Part shown: one piece after another, positions 36,874 through 44,833 of the stretch
Layout of the letters: each line of letters starts with the position of its first letter
Position numbering within the stretch: position 1 is the stretch's first letter
DNA from: Wenzhouxiangella marina
Lineage (GTDB): Bacteria; Pseudomonadota; Gammaproteobacteria; Xanthomonadales; Wenzhouxiangellaceae
Direction: 5' to 3'
Assembly: GCF_001187785.1 (NCBI RefSeq)
Contig: NZ_CP012154.1
Location: forward strand, 428,501-492,500
Length of the DNA stretch: 64,000 nt
The notes under the pieces: generated by a model
Databases searched by the model: none
What the model saw: the letters and a program-made list of their open reading frames with translations, nothing else
What the model was told of the DNA's origin: nothing
Translations under genes and position numbers: made by a program

Positions 36874-37728
36874 ATGAGCACACCGTCACCCCAGCACAGC
36901 TTCGAATTCTTCCCGCCTCGCGATGACGACGCCAGGGCCGATTTCCTCGTCGCACGTGATCGTCTGGCCAGGCTGGGACCGGCCTACATGTCGGTGACCT
37001 TCGGCGCCGGTGGATCGACCCGCTCGCGAACGCGCGATACGGTGCTGGCCATCCATTCGGAGACGGGCGTGCCCGCAGCGCCCCATATTTCCTGCATGGC
37101 GGAAGATCACGACAGTCTGCACGAACTGCTCGACAGTTACCGGGGCGCCGGCATTCGGCGCTTGGTGGTGCTGCGAGGCGATCGTCCCTCGGGCGGTGGC
37201 AGCGGCGTGATGGATCACGCCATCGATCTGGTCCGTTTCATCCGCCGGCATTACGGCGATCACTTTCACCTGGAAGTGGCCTGCTACCCGGAGCATCATC
37301 CGGAGTCGCCCACACCGGAGAGCGACCTGCGGCATTTTCGGGCCAAGGTCGAGGCCGGCGCCAACGGCGCCATCACCCAGTACTTCTTCAATGCGGATGC
37401 CTACTTCCGTTTTCTGGACGAGGCACAGCGGGTCGGTGTCGACGTGCCGATCGTGCCGGGGATCATGCCGATCACCAATTATGCGCGCCTGGCTCGATTC
37501 TCGAATCTCTGTGGGGCCGAGCTGCCGCTCTGGATCGCCAAGCGACTTCAGGCCTGGGAGTCGGACGGCGATCGGGAGTCGATCCGTGCCTTCGGCGAAG
37601 AGGTCGTCACCCAGCTATGCCGACGCCTGCTGGAGGGTGGGGCACCGGGCCTGCATTTCTACACCCTCAATCGGGCCGCACCGACCCTCGCACTTTGCCG
37701 AAATCTGGGCCTGGGCCCGTCGGCCTGA
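36874..37728 (+). CDS. metF: Methylenetetrahydrofolate reductase
   Basis: MetF reduces 5,10-methylenetetrahydrofolate to 5-methyltetrahydrofolate with FAD, supplying the methyl group for methionine synthesis. The 284-residue product has FEFFPPRDDDARADF with the catalytic Glu, YMSVTFGAGGSTRSRT, PHISCMAEDH, RRLVVLRGDRPSGGG, VACYPEHHPESP and ITQYFFNADAYFRFLD, then VPIVPGIMPITNYA and LHFYTLNRA. It sits downstream of ahcY, completing the methyl-cycle group. The ATG at 36874 follows ahcY by 107 bases. Confidence 0.97.
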   Translation: MSTPSPQHSFEFFPPRDDDARADFLVARDRLARLGPAYMSVTFGAGGSTRSRTRDTVLAIHSETGVPAAPHISCMAEDHDSLHELLDSYRGAGIRRLVVLRGDRPSGGGSGVMDHAIDLVRFIRRHYGDHFHLEVACYPEHHPESPTPESDLRHFRAKVEAGANGAITQYFFNADAYFRFLDEAQRVGVDVPIVPGIMPITNYARLARFSNLCGAELPLWIAKRLQAWESDGDRESIRAFGEEVVTQLCRRLLEGGAPGLHFYTLNRAAPTLALCRNLGLGPSA

Positions 37729-37749
37729 CGGGATCGCGTCGACCCCGGA

Positions 37750-37932
37750 TCAATCGCCTTCACGGCGGATGATGGGTGGCTGATCCGGCCAGGCGGGCCG
37801 ATCGATGAGAATCGGTGCGCAGCAGACGCTACAGTCCTGCACCAGCTGCTGACCCAGCTCATCCGGGTCCTGGGGCAATTGATTGAGCTCCCCGCACCAG
37901 GGGCAGGGAAACTCGAAGGAATCCAGCAGCAT
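37750..37932 (-). CDS. CPXCG-motif cysteine-rich small protein
   Basis: A 60-residue protein with two Cys pairs, FEFPCPWCGELN and QDCSVCCAPI, a likely single zinc site, and the acidic stretch PQDPDELGQQLVQ. It matches the widespread CPXCG family, which has no established function. It overlaps the start of the gene downstream of the isoaspartyl peptidase by one base (its ATG is at 37930-37932, where the peptidase gene stops), so both are probably on one transcript. Confidence 0.85.
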   Translation of the reverse strand: MLLDSFEFPCPWCGELNQLPQDPDELGQQLVQDCSVCCAPILIDRPAWPDQPPIIRREGD

Positions 37933-38960
37933 CAGGGTTCGTTCGCTGCCGTGGGTGCGTCTTCCGAATCGCGATAGATCGCCACTTCCATGCGGCCGTC
38001 CCGATGAATGGCGGCACGGTACATCCCGGAAGTGTTGAAGGGCATGGCGATCCGACCCTGGCGGTCGATTGCGATGACACCGCCGCTGGCGCCGGCGCTG
38101 GCCAGCACCTGGTTGACGACTTCATCGGCGGTCTGTGCAAGTGGGCGAGCCGTATAGGCCATGCGGGCGCAGATGTCGTAGGCGACGACGTAGCGAATGA
38201 AGAACTCCCCGTGCCCCGTGGCCGACACCGCGCAGGTCTGGTTGTTGGCGTAGGTGCCGGCGCCGATGATCGGAGAATCGCCGACGCGACCCCAGCGCTT
38301 GTTGGACATGCCGCCGGTGGACGTGGCCGCGGCCAGGTTGCCGCTGCGGTCGATGGCCACGGCGCCGACCGTCGAGTACCAGGGTTCGGGGCCGCTCAGG
38401 CGGGCCTGCTCGGCGGACTGGATCCGACGCAGCTCCTCACGCCGGAAGTCGGTGATGAACCACTCCGGATCCTCGGTCTCCAGATCGAATTCGGCGGCGA
38501 AGGCTTCCGCACCTTCGCCGATCAACATGACATGGGGCGAATCGCTCATGACCCGCCGGGCGGCCTCGATCGGATGGCGCAGGCCGGTCACGCTCGCGAC
38601 CGCCCCGGCGTTCAGCGTCGCGCCATCCATGATCGACGCATCCATTTCGACGCGCCCGGCTTCGGTCAGTACCGAGCCGCGACCGGCATTGAACTGGGGG
38701 GCGTCTTCGAGAATCCGGATCGCGGCGGTGACCGCGTCGAGGCTGCTGCCGCCGGCCTCGAGCACGGCGTGACCGGCCTGCACCGCGCGTTCGAGCGCGT
38801 CCCGGATGTCGCGCTCGCGCTCGGCGCTCATGGCTTCACGGCTGATGGTGCCGGCGCCGCCATGAATGGCGATCGCGATCGGGTGATCGGTCTGGGCCAT
38901 CGATGGGTCTCCAAGCGACATGAGTAGGCCGAGGATCAGAAGCGTCGGAAACGTCTTCAT
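37932..38960 (-). CDS. Isoaspartyl peptidase/L-asparaginase family protein, exported
   Basis: This is an Ntn-hydrolase that cleaves isoaspartyl dipeptides or asparagine after self-processing. The 342-residue precursor has a signal peptide (about residues 1-22, ending PSMAQ) and the family motifs IAIHGGAGTISRE, FNAGRGSVLTEAG, MDASIMDG, and the autocleavage site with the nucleophile Thr in WYSTVGAVAIDRSGNLAAAT, then STGGMSNKRWGRVGDSPIIG. Periplasmic forms are known in several proteobacteria. Export and stop/start overlap with the CPXCG gene are visible. Confidence 0.93.
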   Translation of the reverse strand: MKTFPTLLILGLLMSLGDPSMAQTDHPIAIAIHGGAGTISREAMSAERERDIRDALERAVQAGHAVLEAGGSSLDAVTAAIRILEDAPQFNAGRGSVLTEAGRVEMDASIMDGATLNAGAVASVTGLRHPIEAARRVMSDSPHVMLIGEGAEAFAAEFDLETEDPEWFITDFRREELRRIQSAEQARLSGPEPWYSTVGAVAIDRSGNLAAATSTGGMSNKRWGRVGDSPIIGAGTYANNQTCAVSATGHGEFFIRYVVAYDICARMAYTARPLAQTADEVVNQVLASAGASGGVIAIDRQGRIAMPFNTSGMYRAAIHRDGRMEVAIYRDSEDAPTAANEP

Positions 38961-39043
38961 GGGTGCTCTCTGCAGGGTTCGGGGCGATGACGATCGAATA
39001 TAGCACGCGGGTATACTGGGCTCTGTTCACCCGGAAATGCCCC

Positions 39044-39454
39044 GTGGCCCTGACGATTTCCCTGTTCTATGCCGGCCTGCTCGGCCTGATCCTGCTCGCC
39101 CTGTCCTGGCGCGTGGTCGCCCTTCGTCGTCACCACAAGGTCGGGATCGGTGCCGGTGAGCGCTCCGATCTCGAGCTGGCCATCCGAGCCCACGCGAACT
39201 TCAGCGAGTACGTGCCGCTGGTGCTCTTGCTGCTGGTGATCCTGGAAGCCTCGGCGGCGATGCCGGCTCTGGTGCTGCATCTGCTGGGCGCCACGCTGGT
39301 CATCGCCCGCCTCCTGCACGGCTTCTTCGGCCTGAATCGCTCGGCAGGCGTTTCGCAGGGGCGCTTCCTCGGCACCTTGCTGACCTGGCTGGTGCTGCTG
39401 GCCAGCGCCCTGCTGGCAGCGGGGGTCGCGATCGCTCGCTGGGTGCTGGTCTGA
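39044..39454 (+). CDS. MAPEG-family membrane protein
   Basis: A 136-residue protein with four hydrophobic segments. It has LFYAGLLGLILLALSWRVVA, RHHKVGIGAGERSDLELAIR with the family pattern, AHANFSEYVPLVLLLLVIL and LHGFFGLNRSAGVSQGRFLG. MAPEG proteins include glutathione S-transferases and leukotriene synthases; this YecN-like group is of unknown substrate. I chose the GTG at 39044 because the hydrophobic first helix begins there; ATG 38987 and GTG 38963 are alternatives giving basic N-terminal extensions. Confidence 0.82.
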   Translation: MALTISLFYAGLLGLILLALSWRVVALRRHHKVGIGAGERSDLELAIRAHANFSEYVPLVLLLLVILEASAAMPALVLHLLGATLVIARLLHGFFGLNRSAGVSQGRFLGTLLTWLVLLASALLAAGVAIARWVLV

Positions 39455-39465
39455 GCCCGCCTGAT

Positions 39466-39990
39466 TCAGCGCGAGCCGGTCCAGTAGAGCGCCGCGTAGA
39501 TCTTCGGGTCGAGCTGCTTGCCCTCCCGGCGCTGCGCCTGCAGCCAGGCGTCGATGTCACGCTCGGGGATGGCGTGCACCGTGATGTCTTCGGAGCCCGT
39601 GCCGCCGCCCGGGCCGACCTGTTCGAGGGACTCGGCGTGCAGAAAAACGGCCATCTCGTCGCTCATTCCCGCCGAGGTGGGGCAGCGCATCAGTTCCGTC
39701 AGGCGCCCGGCCCGCCAACCGGTCTCCTCCTCCAGTTCACGGTTTGCCGCATCCAGCAGCGCTTCATCTTCGCTGCCGACCTCATCCCCGACCAGGCCGG
39801 CGGGGAGTTCGATGGTTCGCGCCGCGATCGGTTCGCGGTACTGCTCGACCAGCAGCAGTTCCCTCGCCGGTGTCCAGGCGACCAGCACCACCACCGGGTG
39901 CTGGCGGTGGACGAATTCCCAGTGCTTTCTGGAGCACAGGCTGAGATAGGCCCCGCGGTGGAGTTCCTCGATATCGGCTTCTGGTAGCAT
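39466..39990 (-). CDS. NUDIX hydrolase (ADP-ribose pyrophosphatase type)
   Basis: A 174-residue NUDIX protein likely to hydrolyse ADP-ribose or similar nucleotide sugars. It has ARELLLVEQYREPIAARTIE, LPAGLVGDEVGSEDEAL and the NUDIX core ANRELEEETGW with the metal-binding Glu residues, then CPTSAGMSDEMAVFLHAES. The glycine-to-glutamate spacing of the box is slightly altered by an insertion. The frame stays open far upstream on the minus strand, but the ATG at 39990 gives the normal family length. It is convergent with the MAPEG gene. Confidence 0.88.
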   Translation of the reverse strand: MLPEADIEELHRGAYLSLCSRKHWEFVHRQHPVVVLVAWTPARELLLVEQYREPIAARTIELPAGLVGDEVGSEDEALLDAANRELEEETGWRAGRLTELMRCPTSAGMSDEMAVFLHAESLEQVGPGGGTGSEDITVHAIPERDIDAWLQAQRREGKQLDPKIYAALYWTGSR

Positions 39991-40077
39991 GCGGCGATCG
40001 TTCAGGATGGATTGTGGAACGAATTGGACGTCGGGCAGTCCGAGTCCCCGTCGATCAACAAGCATACAGGACAGATC

Positions 40078-41541
40078 ATGACGCTCAAGACAATCGGCCT
40101 CCTGCTGGCTGCCAGCTTCTGCGTGGCCGGCGCCCCGCTCACGGGCCTGGCCCAGGAGACGGATCGCCAGGCCTCCGCAGCTCAGAGCGAACGCCCGCCG
40201 CTGGAGGAAATGCCGCAGCGATTCCAGATCGCCTTCTGGCTCAATCAGGCCGCCCTGGCCTTCGACGATCAGGACTATGAGGATTGGGCGCAGGCCACCG
40301 AGCGGCTGCACGCCCTGCGTCCCTACAACCAGGATTTCATGACCCACCTGGTGCGAGCCTACGCGCACCAGGAGCGCTTCAGCGAAGCCTACAACATGAT
40401 GCTGATGATGCAGCAGCAGGGCCTGGCCGCCGACTGGTCCCAGTTCGAGGAGCTCGAGCCGATGCACGAACACCGGCTCTACCAGCATCTTTCCCAGCTC
40501 ATGAACGATGCCTTCCAGCCTTTCGGAGAAGCCCGCGAAGTCGATACGCTCGATCAGATCGAGATGCCGGAAGCGCTGGCCCATGATCCCGCATCGGGTC
40601 GCCTGTTCATCGGTGGGATCCGTGACGGGCAGATCCTCGTGTCCGACGGGGACGGTGGCGACTGGCAGGTCTTTGCCGGCCCGGACAGCAATGACGAGTT
40701 GATGGCGGTGCTCGATCTCGAGGTCGATAGCGAACGCGGACACCTGTGGGTGGCCACGGCAGCCCTGACCCAGTTCAGGGGCTTCCGCGAGGCCGATCAG
40801 GGTCGAACCGCTCTGCTCAAGCTCGATCTGGAGACCGGTGAGCAGCTGTCCAGCCATCGCCTGATTCCCGATCGCATGCCGCATGTCTTCGGGTCCCTCG
40901 CCGTGGCGGCCGATGGCACGGTGTTTGCCGCGGACACGGCCACGCCGGGCATCTACCGCCTGTCGCCGGGCGAGCGTCATCCGCAGCCTTTCTTCGGTCA
41001 TCCGAACTTCTCGAGCATGCGCGGAATCGCCCTGTCGGGCGATGGCAGCAAGCTCTATCTGGCCGACTACGAGGTCGGAATCTTCGTCGTCGACACCGCC
41101 GATGCCAGCCGGGCCTGGAAGCTGGCGACCCCGGAAAACCTCAACGAAGGCGGCATCGACGGACTGTACTGGTGGGACGGCTTTCTGGTCGCCATCCAGA
41201 ACGGCATCAACCCCGAGCGGATCCTGCGTCTGAAGCTCGGTGACGATGGTCTCGGCGTCATCGAGGTTGCACCCCTGGCCGCGTCCCTGCCGGAGTTCGA
41301 TACGCCGACCTACGGCGTGATGGTCGGCAACGAGCTGGTCTTCCTCGCCAACAGCCATTGGCATCACGTGGACGCTCGTGGCCGCCGCACCGGTCGATCC
41401 ATGCCGCCGGTTCACCTCATGGCCACGCAGATCGATTCCGCTCGCGTGCTGGGCGTGGGTCAGGAAATGCTCGAAGAGTTGCTTCGCCGCCGGGGCGAGT
41501 CGCAGGGTCAGGCGCAGCCGGAGGACGATGGCGAGGGCTGA
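40078..41541 (+). CDS. Exported protein with NHL/SMP-30-like beta-propeller
   Basis: A 487-residue protein of unknown function. It has a signal peptide (about residues 1-24), a helical TPR-like segment (about 35-150) with AFWLNQAALAFDDQDYEDWA and MTHLVRAYAHQERFSEAYNM, then a propeller of repeated blades such as DPASGRLFIGGIRDGQILV, LAVAADGTVFAADTATPGIY and IALSGDGSKLYLADYEVGIF. The fusion of a helical repeat with a propeller is visible; no catalytic motif is. The ATG at 40078 is chosen for the signal peptide. It is divergent from the NUDIX gene and convergent with the exonuclease gene. Confidence 0.75.
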   Translation: MTLKTIGLLLAASFCVAGAPLTGLAQETDRQASAAQSERPPLEEMPQRFQIAFWLNQAALAFDDQDYEDWAQATERLHALRPYNQDFMTHLVRAYAHQERFSEAYNMMLMMQQQGLAADWSQFEELEPMHEHRLYQHLSQLMNDAFQPFGEAREVDTLDQIEMPEALAHDPASGRLFIGGIRDGQILVSDGDGGDWQVFAGPDSNDELMAVLDLEVDSERGHLWVATAALTQFRGFREADQGRTALLKLDLETGEQLSSHRLIPDRMPHVFGSLAVAADGTVFAADTATPGIYRLSPGERHPQPFFGHPNFSSMRGIALSGDGSKLYLADYEVGIFVVDTADASRAWKLATPENLNEGGIDGLYWWDGFLVAIQNGINPERILRLKLGDDGLGVIEVAPLAASLPEFDTPTYGVMVGNELVFLANSHWHHVDARGRRTGRSMPPVHLMATQIDSARVLGVGQEMLEELLRRRGESQGQAQPEDDGEG

Positions 41542-41547
41542 GACCGC

Positions 41548-42471
41548 TCAGGGCGCAGCGAGACCCGCCATCCGCTGACGATGAAGCCGCTCGCGCAGCG
41601 GGCGGCCGAAGCCGAGGCCATCGAGCAGCGCATCGAGCAGGTCGGCATTGCCGCCGGTGCGATCCACCGCCGGCGCTTCGCCGAGGTGCTCGATGGCCGT
41701 CTCCAGGCCGGTAAGCTGCCGGGCCAGGCGGGCAGCGGCCTCGTGCTCGCGGAGTTTCGCCGCCAGGCCCTTGGCCCCGCGAATCTTCAACCACGCCACC
41801 TCTTCGAGCCGGTCGTAGAGCGCGTCCAGGCTGCCGAAATGCGCCAGCAGGGCGGCTGCCGTCTTCGGACCGATGCCGGGTATGCCGGGGATGTTGTCGA
41901 CCGCGTCTCCGGTCAATGCGAGGTAATCGGCGATCTGATGCGGGTGCACGCCGAAGTGCGCGTGAACGCCGGCGGCATCCAGGCGTCGGTTCCGCGCGAA
42001 GTCCCACCAGTGATCCCCCGCTTCGACCAGCTGTGCCAGGTCCTTGTCGCCGCTCACCACGCAGACGTTTCGCCCGGATCGCCGACTGTGACCGGCCAGG
42101 GTGGCGAGCAGGTCATCGGCCTCGAAGCGTGCGTCCGCGTAGACCGGCAGCCCGAGATGCCGAGCCAGGTCCTTGCACCAGGCGAACTGACGCTTGAGTT
42201 CTTCGGGGGCCGGATCGCGGTTGGCCTTGTAGTCGGCGTAGATCTCGTTGCGGAACGAACTGGTCAGGGACTCATCGAAAGCCACGGCGATGGCGGGCGC
42301 TTCGGTCTGCTCGATCAGTTCGCAGAGGAATCGGGCGAAGCCGTAGACCGCGTTGGTGGGGCGGCCGGCCGAGTCCTCGAAGCGATCGGGCATCGAGAAC
42401 CAGGCCCGGAAGATGTAGACACTGGCATCGACCAGGTAGACCGGGGCGGCGGGCGATCGGATGGCGGACAT
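41548..42471 (-). CDS. 5'-3' exonuclease (DNA polymerase I N-terminal domain type)
   Basis: A 307-residue stand-alone FEN-type nuclease, like the N-terminal domain of DNA polymerase I or Xni. It has YLVDASVYIFRAWFSMP, VAFDESLTSSFRNEIYADYK, ARFEADDLLATLAGHS and VVSGDKDLAQLV with the metal-binding acidic residues, and the H3TH segment LTGDAVDNIPGIPGIGPKTA. The polymerase part is absent. Probable role is removing flaps or RNA primers at replication or repair sites. Convergent with the propeller-protein gene. Confidence 0.9.
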   Translation of the reverse strand: MSAIRSPAAPVYLVDASVYIFRAWFSMPDRFEDSAGRPTNAVYGFARFLCELIEQTEAPAIAVAFDESLTSSFRNEIYADYKANRDPAPEELKRQFAWCKDLARHLGLPVYADARFEADDLLATLAGHSRRSGRNVCVVSGDKDLAQLVEAGDHWWDFARNRRLDAAGVHAHFGVHPHQIADYLALTGDAVDNIPGIPGIGPKTAAALLAHFGSLDALYDRLEEVAWLKIRGAKGLAAKLREHEAAARLARQLTGLETAIEHLGEAPAVDRTGGNADLLDALLDGLGFGRPLRERLHRQRMAGLAAP

Positions 42472-42556
42472 CGGACGTGGGCTTGGGGATGAATACGCGT
42501 CCGATTCTACGTCAGTCGGACCCCGCGCGGCTCTCGCGACGGTGGCCGCGTCGGCA

Positions 42557-43177
42557 TCAGCTGCCTTGCAGCAGCTCGGCGTGCTCGCGGCTCAGGCGCT
42601 GGCGCAGGATGGAGTGGCGGGGGAAGTGCGCGACCAGGAACTCCATCTGATCGGCCAGGATTCTTCGCCCCTGCAGGTAGACGTATTCGGCGTGGGTCGG
42701 GGCGAAGGGAATGGCGATCAACTGCATGTCGGCTTCCTCCGGCGTTCGCGCTGCCTTGTGGTTGTTGCAGCGTTTGCAGGAGGTGACCACGTTCTCCCAG
42801 GTGTCGACGCCGCCCTGCGCCAGGGGCTTGACGTGATCGCGCGATAGCTCGAACTCCGGGAAGTGTCGGCCGCAGTAGAGGCAGAGATGCTCATCGCGGC
42901 GGAACAGGGCGCGGTTCGAGAGCGGCGGCGTGTAGCGGTCGTAGAAGTGGTGGGCATTGGGGTGCGAGCCATGGGTCGCCACGATGGCGTTGACCGGGAT
43001 CTCGGTTCGTCTGCCGGACTGGGCGTTGATGCCGCCGTGCAGGCGATAGAGCTCGCGGCCGAGCGAGTAGCAGACCTGATCGAGGACGATCAGCTTGACT
43101 GCATCCTGGTAACCGATCCATTCGAGCGGCATGCCGGTCGCGTCGGTCCTGAGAACTTGCTGGTCCAGGCTCAACAT
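42557..43177 (-). CDS. HNH endonuclease
   Basis: A 206-residue HNH-fold protein. The core is HLCLYCGRHFPEFELSRDHV with C-x2-C and the catalytic His, then PLAQGGVDTWENVVTSCKRC and CNNHKAARTPEEA, giving the second C-x2-C pair for zinc. The N-terminal part includes a conserved VLDQVCYSLGREL stretch found in a widespread single-gene bacterial family of unknown target. No restriction methylase or phage gene is adjacent. Confidence 0.88.
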   Translation of the reverse strand: MLSLDQQVLRTDATGMPLEWIGYQDAVKLIVLDQVCYSLGRELYRLHGGINAQSGRRTEIPVNAIVATHGSHPNAHHFYDRYTPPLSNRALFRRDEHLCLYCGRHFPEFELSRDHVKPLAQGGVDTWENVVTSCKRCNNHKAARTPEEADMQLIAIPFAPTHAEYVYLQGRRILADQMEFLVAHFPRHSILRQRLSREHAELLQGS

Positions 43178-43370
43178 CTTGTGCTCCGTTTCTTCCCCCA
43201 GCCCAATATCTTGGGTAGGTGCCGGTGGCTCGGCTTATCTGACCACCGTTCGGCCACAAATGCAAGCCACCCTTCCGAGCGGCCCCGGGAGCCCGTGATC
43301 GTGGCCGCGAAACCTTGACAACGCCGGCGCTGTCATACTGCACACATTCCACACAGTCCATCGCTGAACG

Positions 43371-44732
43371 ATGATCAAGCCTTCGATGTTCCTTGGCCTG
43401 GTCCTGCTGCCGGGTCTGCTGCTGCCGATGCTCGGTCGCGCCGCGCTGCCGGCCGAGGTCGATGGCCAGCACCTGCCGTCCCTGGCCCCGGTGCTGGAGG
43501 GGGTGACGCCGGCCGTGGTGAATATCTCGACGCGGACACGGGTGCAGGTGCGCACCAGTCCGTTCTTCGACGATCCCTTCTTCCGGCGCTTCTTCGACAT
43601 GCCGAGCATGCCGCGCGAGCGCATCCAGCAGTCGCTCGGCTCCGGCGTGATCGTCGATGCCGAAGCCGGTTACATCCTGACCAACAACCACGTCATCGAC
43701 GGTGCCGACGACATCGCCGTCACCCTGCAGGACGGGCGCGAGTTCGTGGCCGAGTACATCGGTTCCGATCGCGACACGGACCTGGCCGTCGTCCGCATCG
43801 AGGCCGAGAACCTCGCCGAATTGCCCCTCGATGATCGCGACGGCCTGCGCGTCGGCGATTTCGTGGTGGCCGTCGGCAACCCATTCGGACTGGGCCAGAC
43901 CGTGACCTCGGGCATCGTCTCGGCGCTCGGGCGCTCCGGCCTGCGTGGCCTGGAGTACCAGAACTTCATCCAGACCGACGCCTCGATCAATCCAGGCAAC
44001 TCCGGCGGCGCGCTGATCGATCTGGCCGGCCGCCTGATCGGGATCAATACGGCGATCTTCACCCCGTCCGGCGGCAACGTCGGCATCGGTTTCGCGATTC
44101 CCGCGAGCACGGCGGCCTACGTCATGGACCAGCTGCTGGCCTATGGCGAAGTCCGCCGCGGTTCCCTGGGCGTCGAAGTGCAGGATCTGAGCACCGAGCT
44201 CCGGGAGGCGCTGGAGCTGGAGCGGATCGGCGGCGCAGTCGTCACTCGTCTGGGTCCGGAGTCGGCGCTGGCCGAGGCCGGGCTGCGCGCCGGGGACGTC
44301 ATCGTGGGGATCGATCGGCGGCCGGTGGAGAATACCCAGGGGCTTCGCAACATCGAGGGCCTGCTCAGCGTCGGCAGTGAAGTCGATGTGGTCTTCGTTC
44401 GTGAGGGCGAGGAACGTGAGGTCCGGGTGTTGATCGAGGAGGACCTCGATGCTCGCATTTCCGGACGTCGTCTCGACGAGCGTCTCGATGGCGTCGTGTT
44501 GGCCCGGCTGCCGGACCGGACGCGCGCGCAGGGCTCCCTGATCGAAGAAGTGCGCAGAAACTCCGCGGCCTGGGAGGCGGGGCTGCGGGCAGGTGATGTC
44601 ATCGTGGCGATCAACCGTCAGACCGTGCGCTCTCTGCGCGAACTGCGCGGTCAGTTCCCAGTGGAGTCGTCGCGGGAACTGGCGATCGAAATCCGGCGCC
44701 GCGGTCGAGCGTATCTGGCGGTGCTGAAGTAG
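43371..44732 (+). CDS. degQ: Periplasmic serine protease DegQ/HtrA with two PDZ domains
   Basis: A 453-residue exported quality-control protease. A signal peptide (about 1-24) is followed by the trypsin-like domain with SLGSGVIVDAEAGYILTNNH (catalytic His), SDRDTDLAVVRIEA (Asp) and QTDASINPGNSGGALIDLAG (Ser in GNSGG). PDZ1 begins near 275 (RRGSLGVEVQDLS, EAGLRAGDVIVGIDRRPVEN) and PDZ2 near 380 (AAWEAGLRAGDVIVAINRQT). It is close in size to E. coli DegQ. The stretch before it contains AAACCTT and GTCATA 15 bases apart, a possible sigma-E promoter. Confidence 0.94.
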   Translation: MIKPSMFLGLVLLPGLLLPMLGRAALPAEVDGQHLPSLAPVLEGVTPAVVNISTRTRVQVRTSPFFDDPFFRRFFDMPSMPRERIQQSLGSGVIVDAEAGYILTNNHVIDGADDIAVTLQDGREFVAEYIGSDRDTDLAVVRIEAENLAELPLDDRDGLRVGDFVVAVGNPFGLGQTVTSGIVSALGRSGLRGLEYQNFIQTDASINPGNSGGALIDLAGRLIGINTAIFTPSGGNVGIGFAIPASTAAYVMDQLLAYGEVRRGSLGVEVQDLSTELREALELERIGGAVVTRLGPESALAEAGLRAGDVIVGIDRRPVENTQGLRNIEGLLSVGSEVDVVFVREGEEREVRVLIEEDLDARISGRRLDERLDGVVLARLPDRTRAQGSLIEEVRRNSAAWEAGLRAGDVIVAINRQTVRSLRELRGQFPVESSRELAIEIRRRGRAYLAVLK

Positions 44733-44778
44733 GGTCCGCCCCGGACACGGCGGCGGTTCCGATCGTGACCAGAACGGG

Positions 44779-44794
44779 CGATCTATACTGATCG
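44779..44794 (+). promoter_or_regulatory. Candidate -10 with flanking palindrome before the APC permease
   Basis: TATACT is flanked by CGATC and GATCG, so the -10-like hexamer sits inside an inverted repeat 40 bases before the permease start. A regulator could bind here. No convincing -35 is visible. Confidence 0.3.
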
Positions 44795-44833
44795 TCCGTC
44801 GAACGAGCGATCAGGCGCCAAGGAACCCGTCTC

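Noticed and set aside
39991-41415. Long upstream extension of the NUDIX frame.
   Set aside because: It is opposite the propeller-protein gene and does not resemble any family; the NUDIX domain has normal length from ATG 39990.
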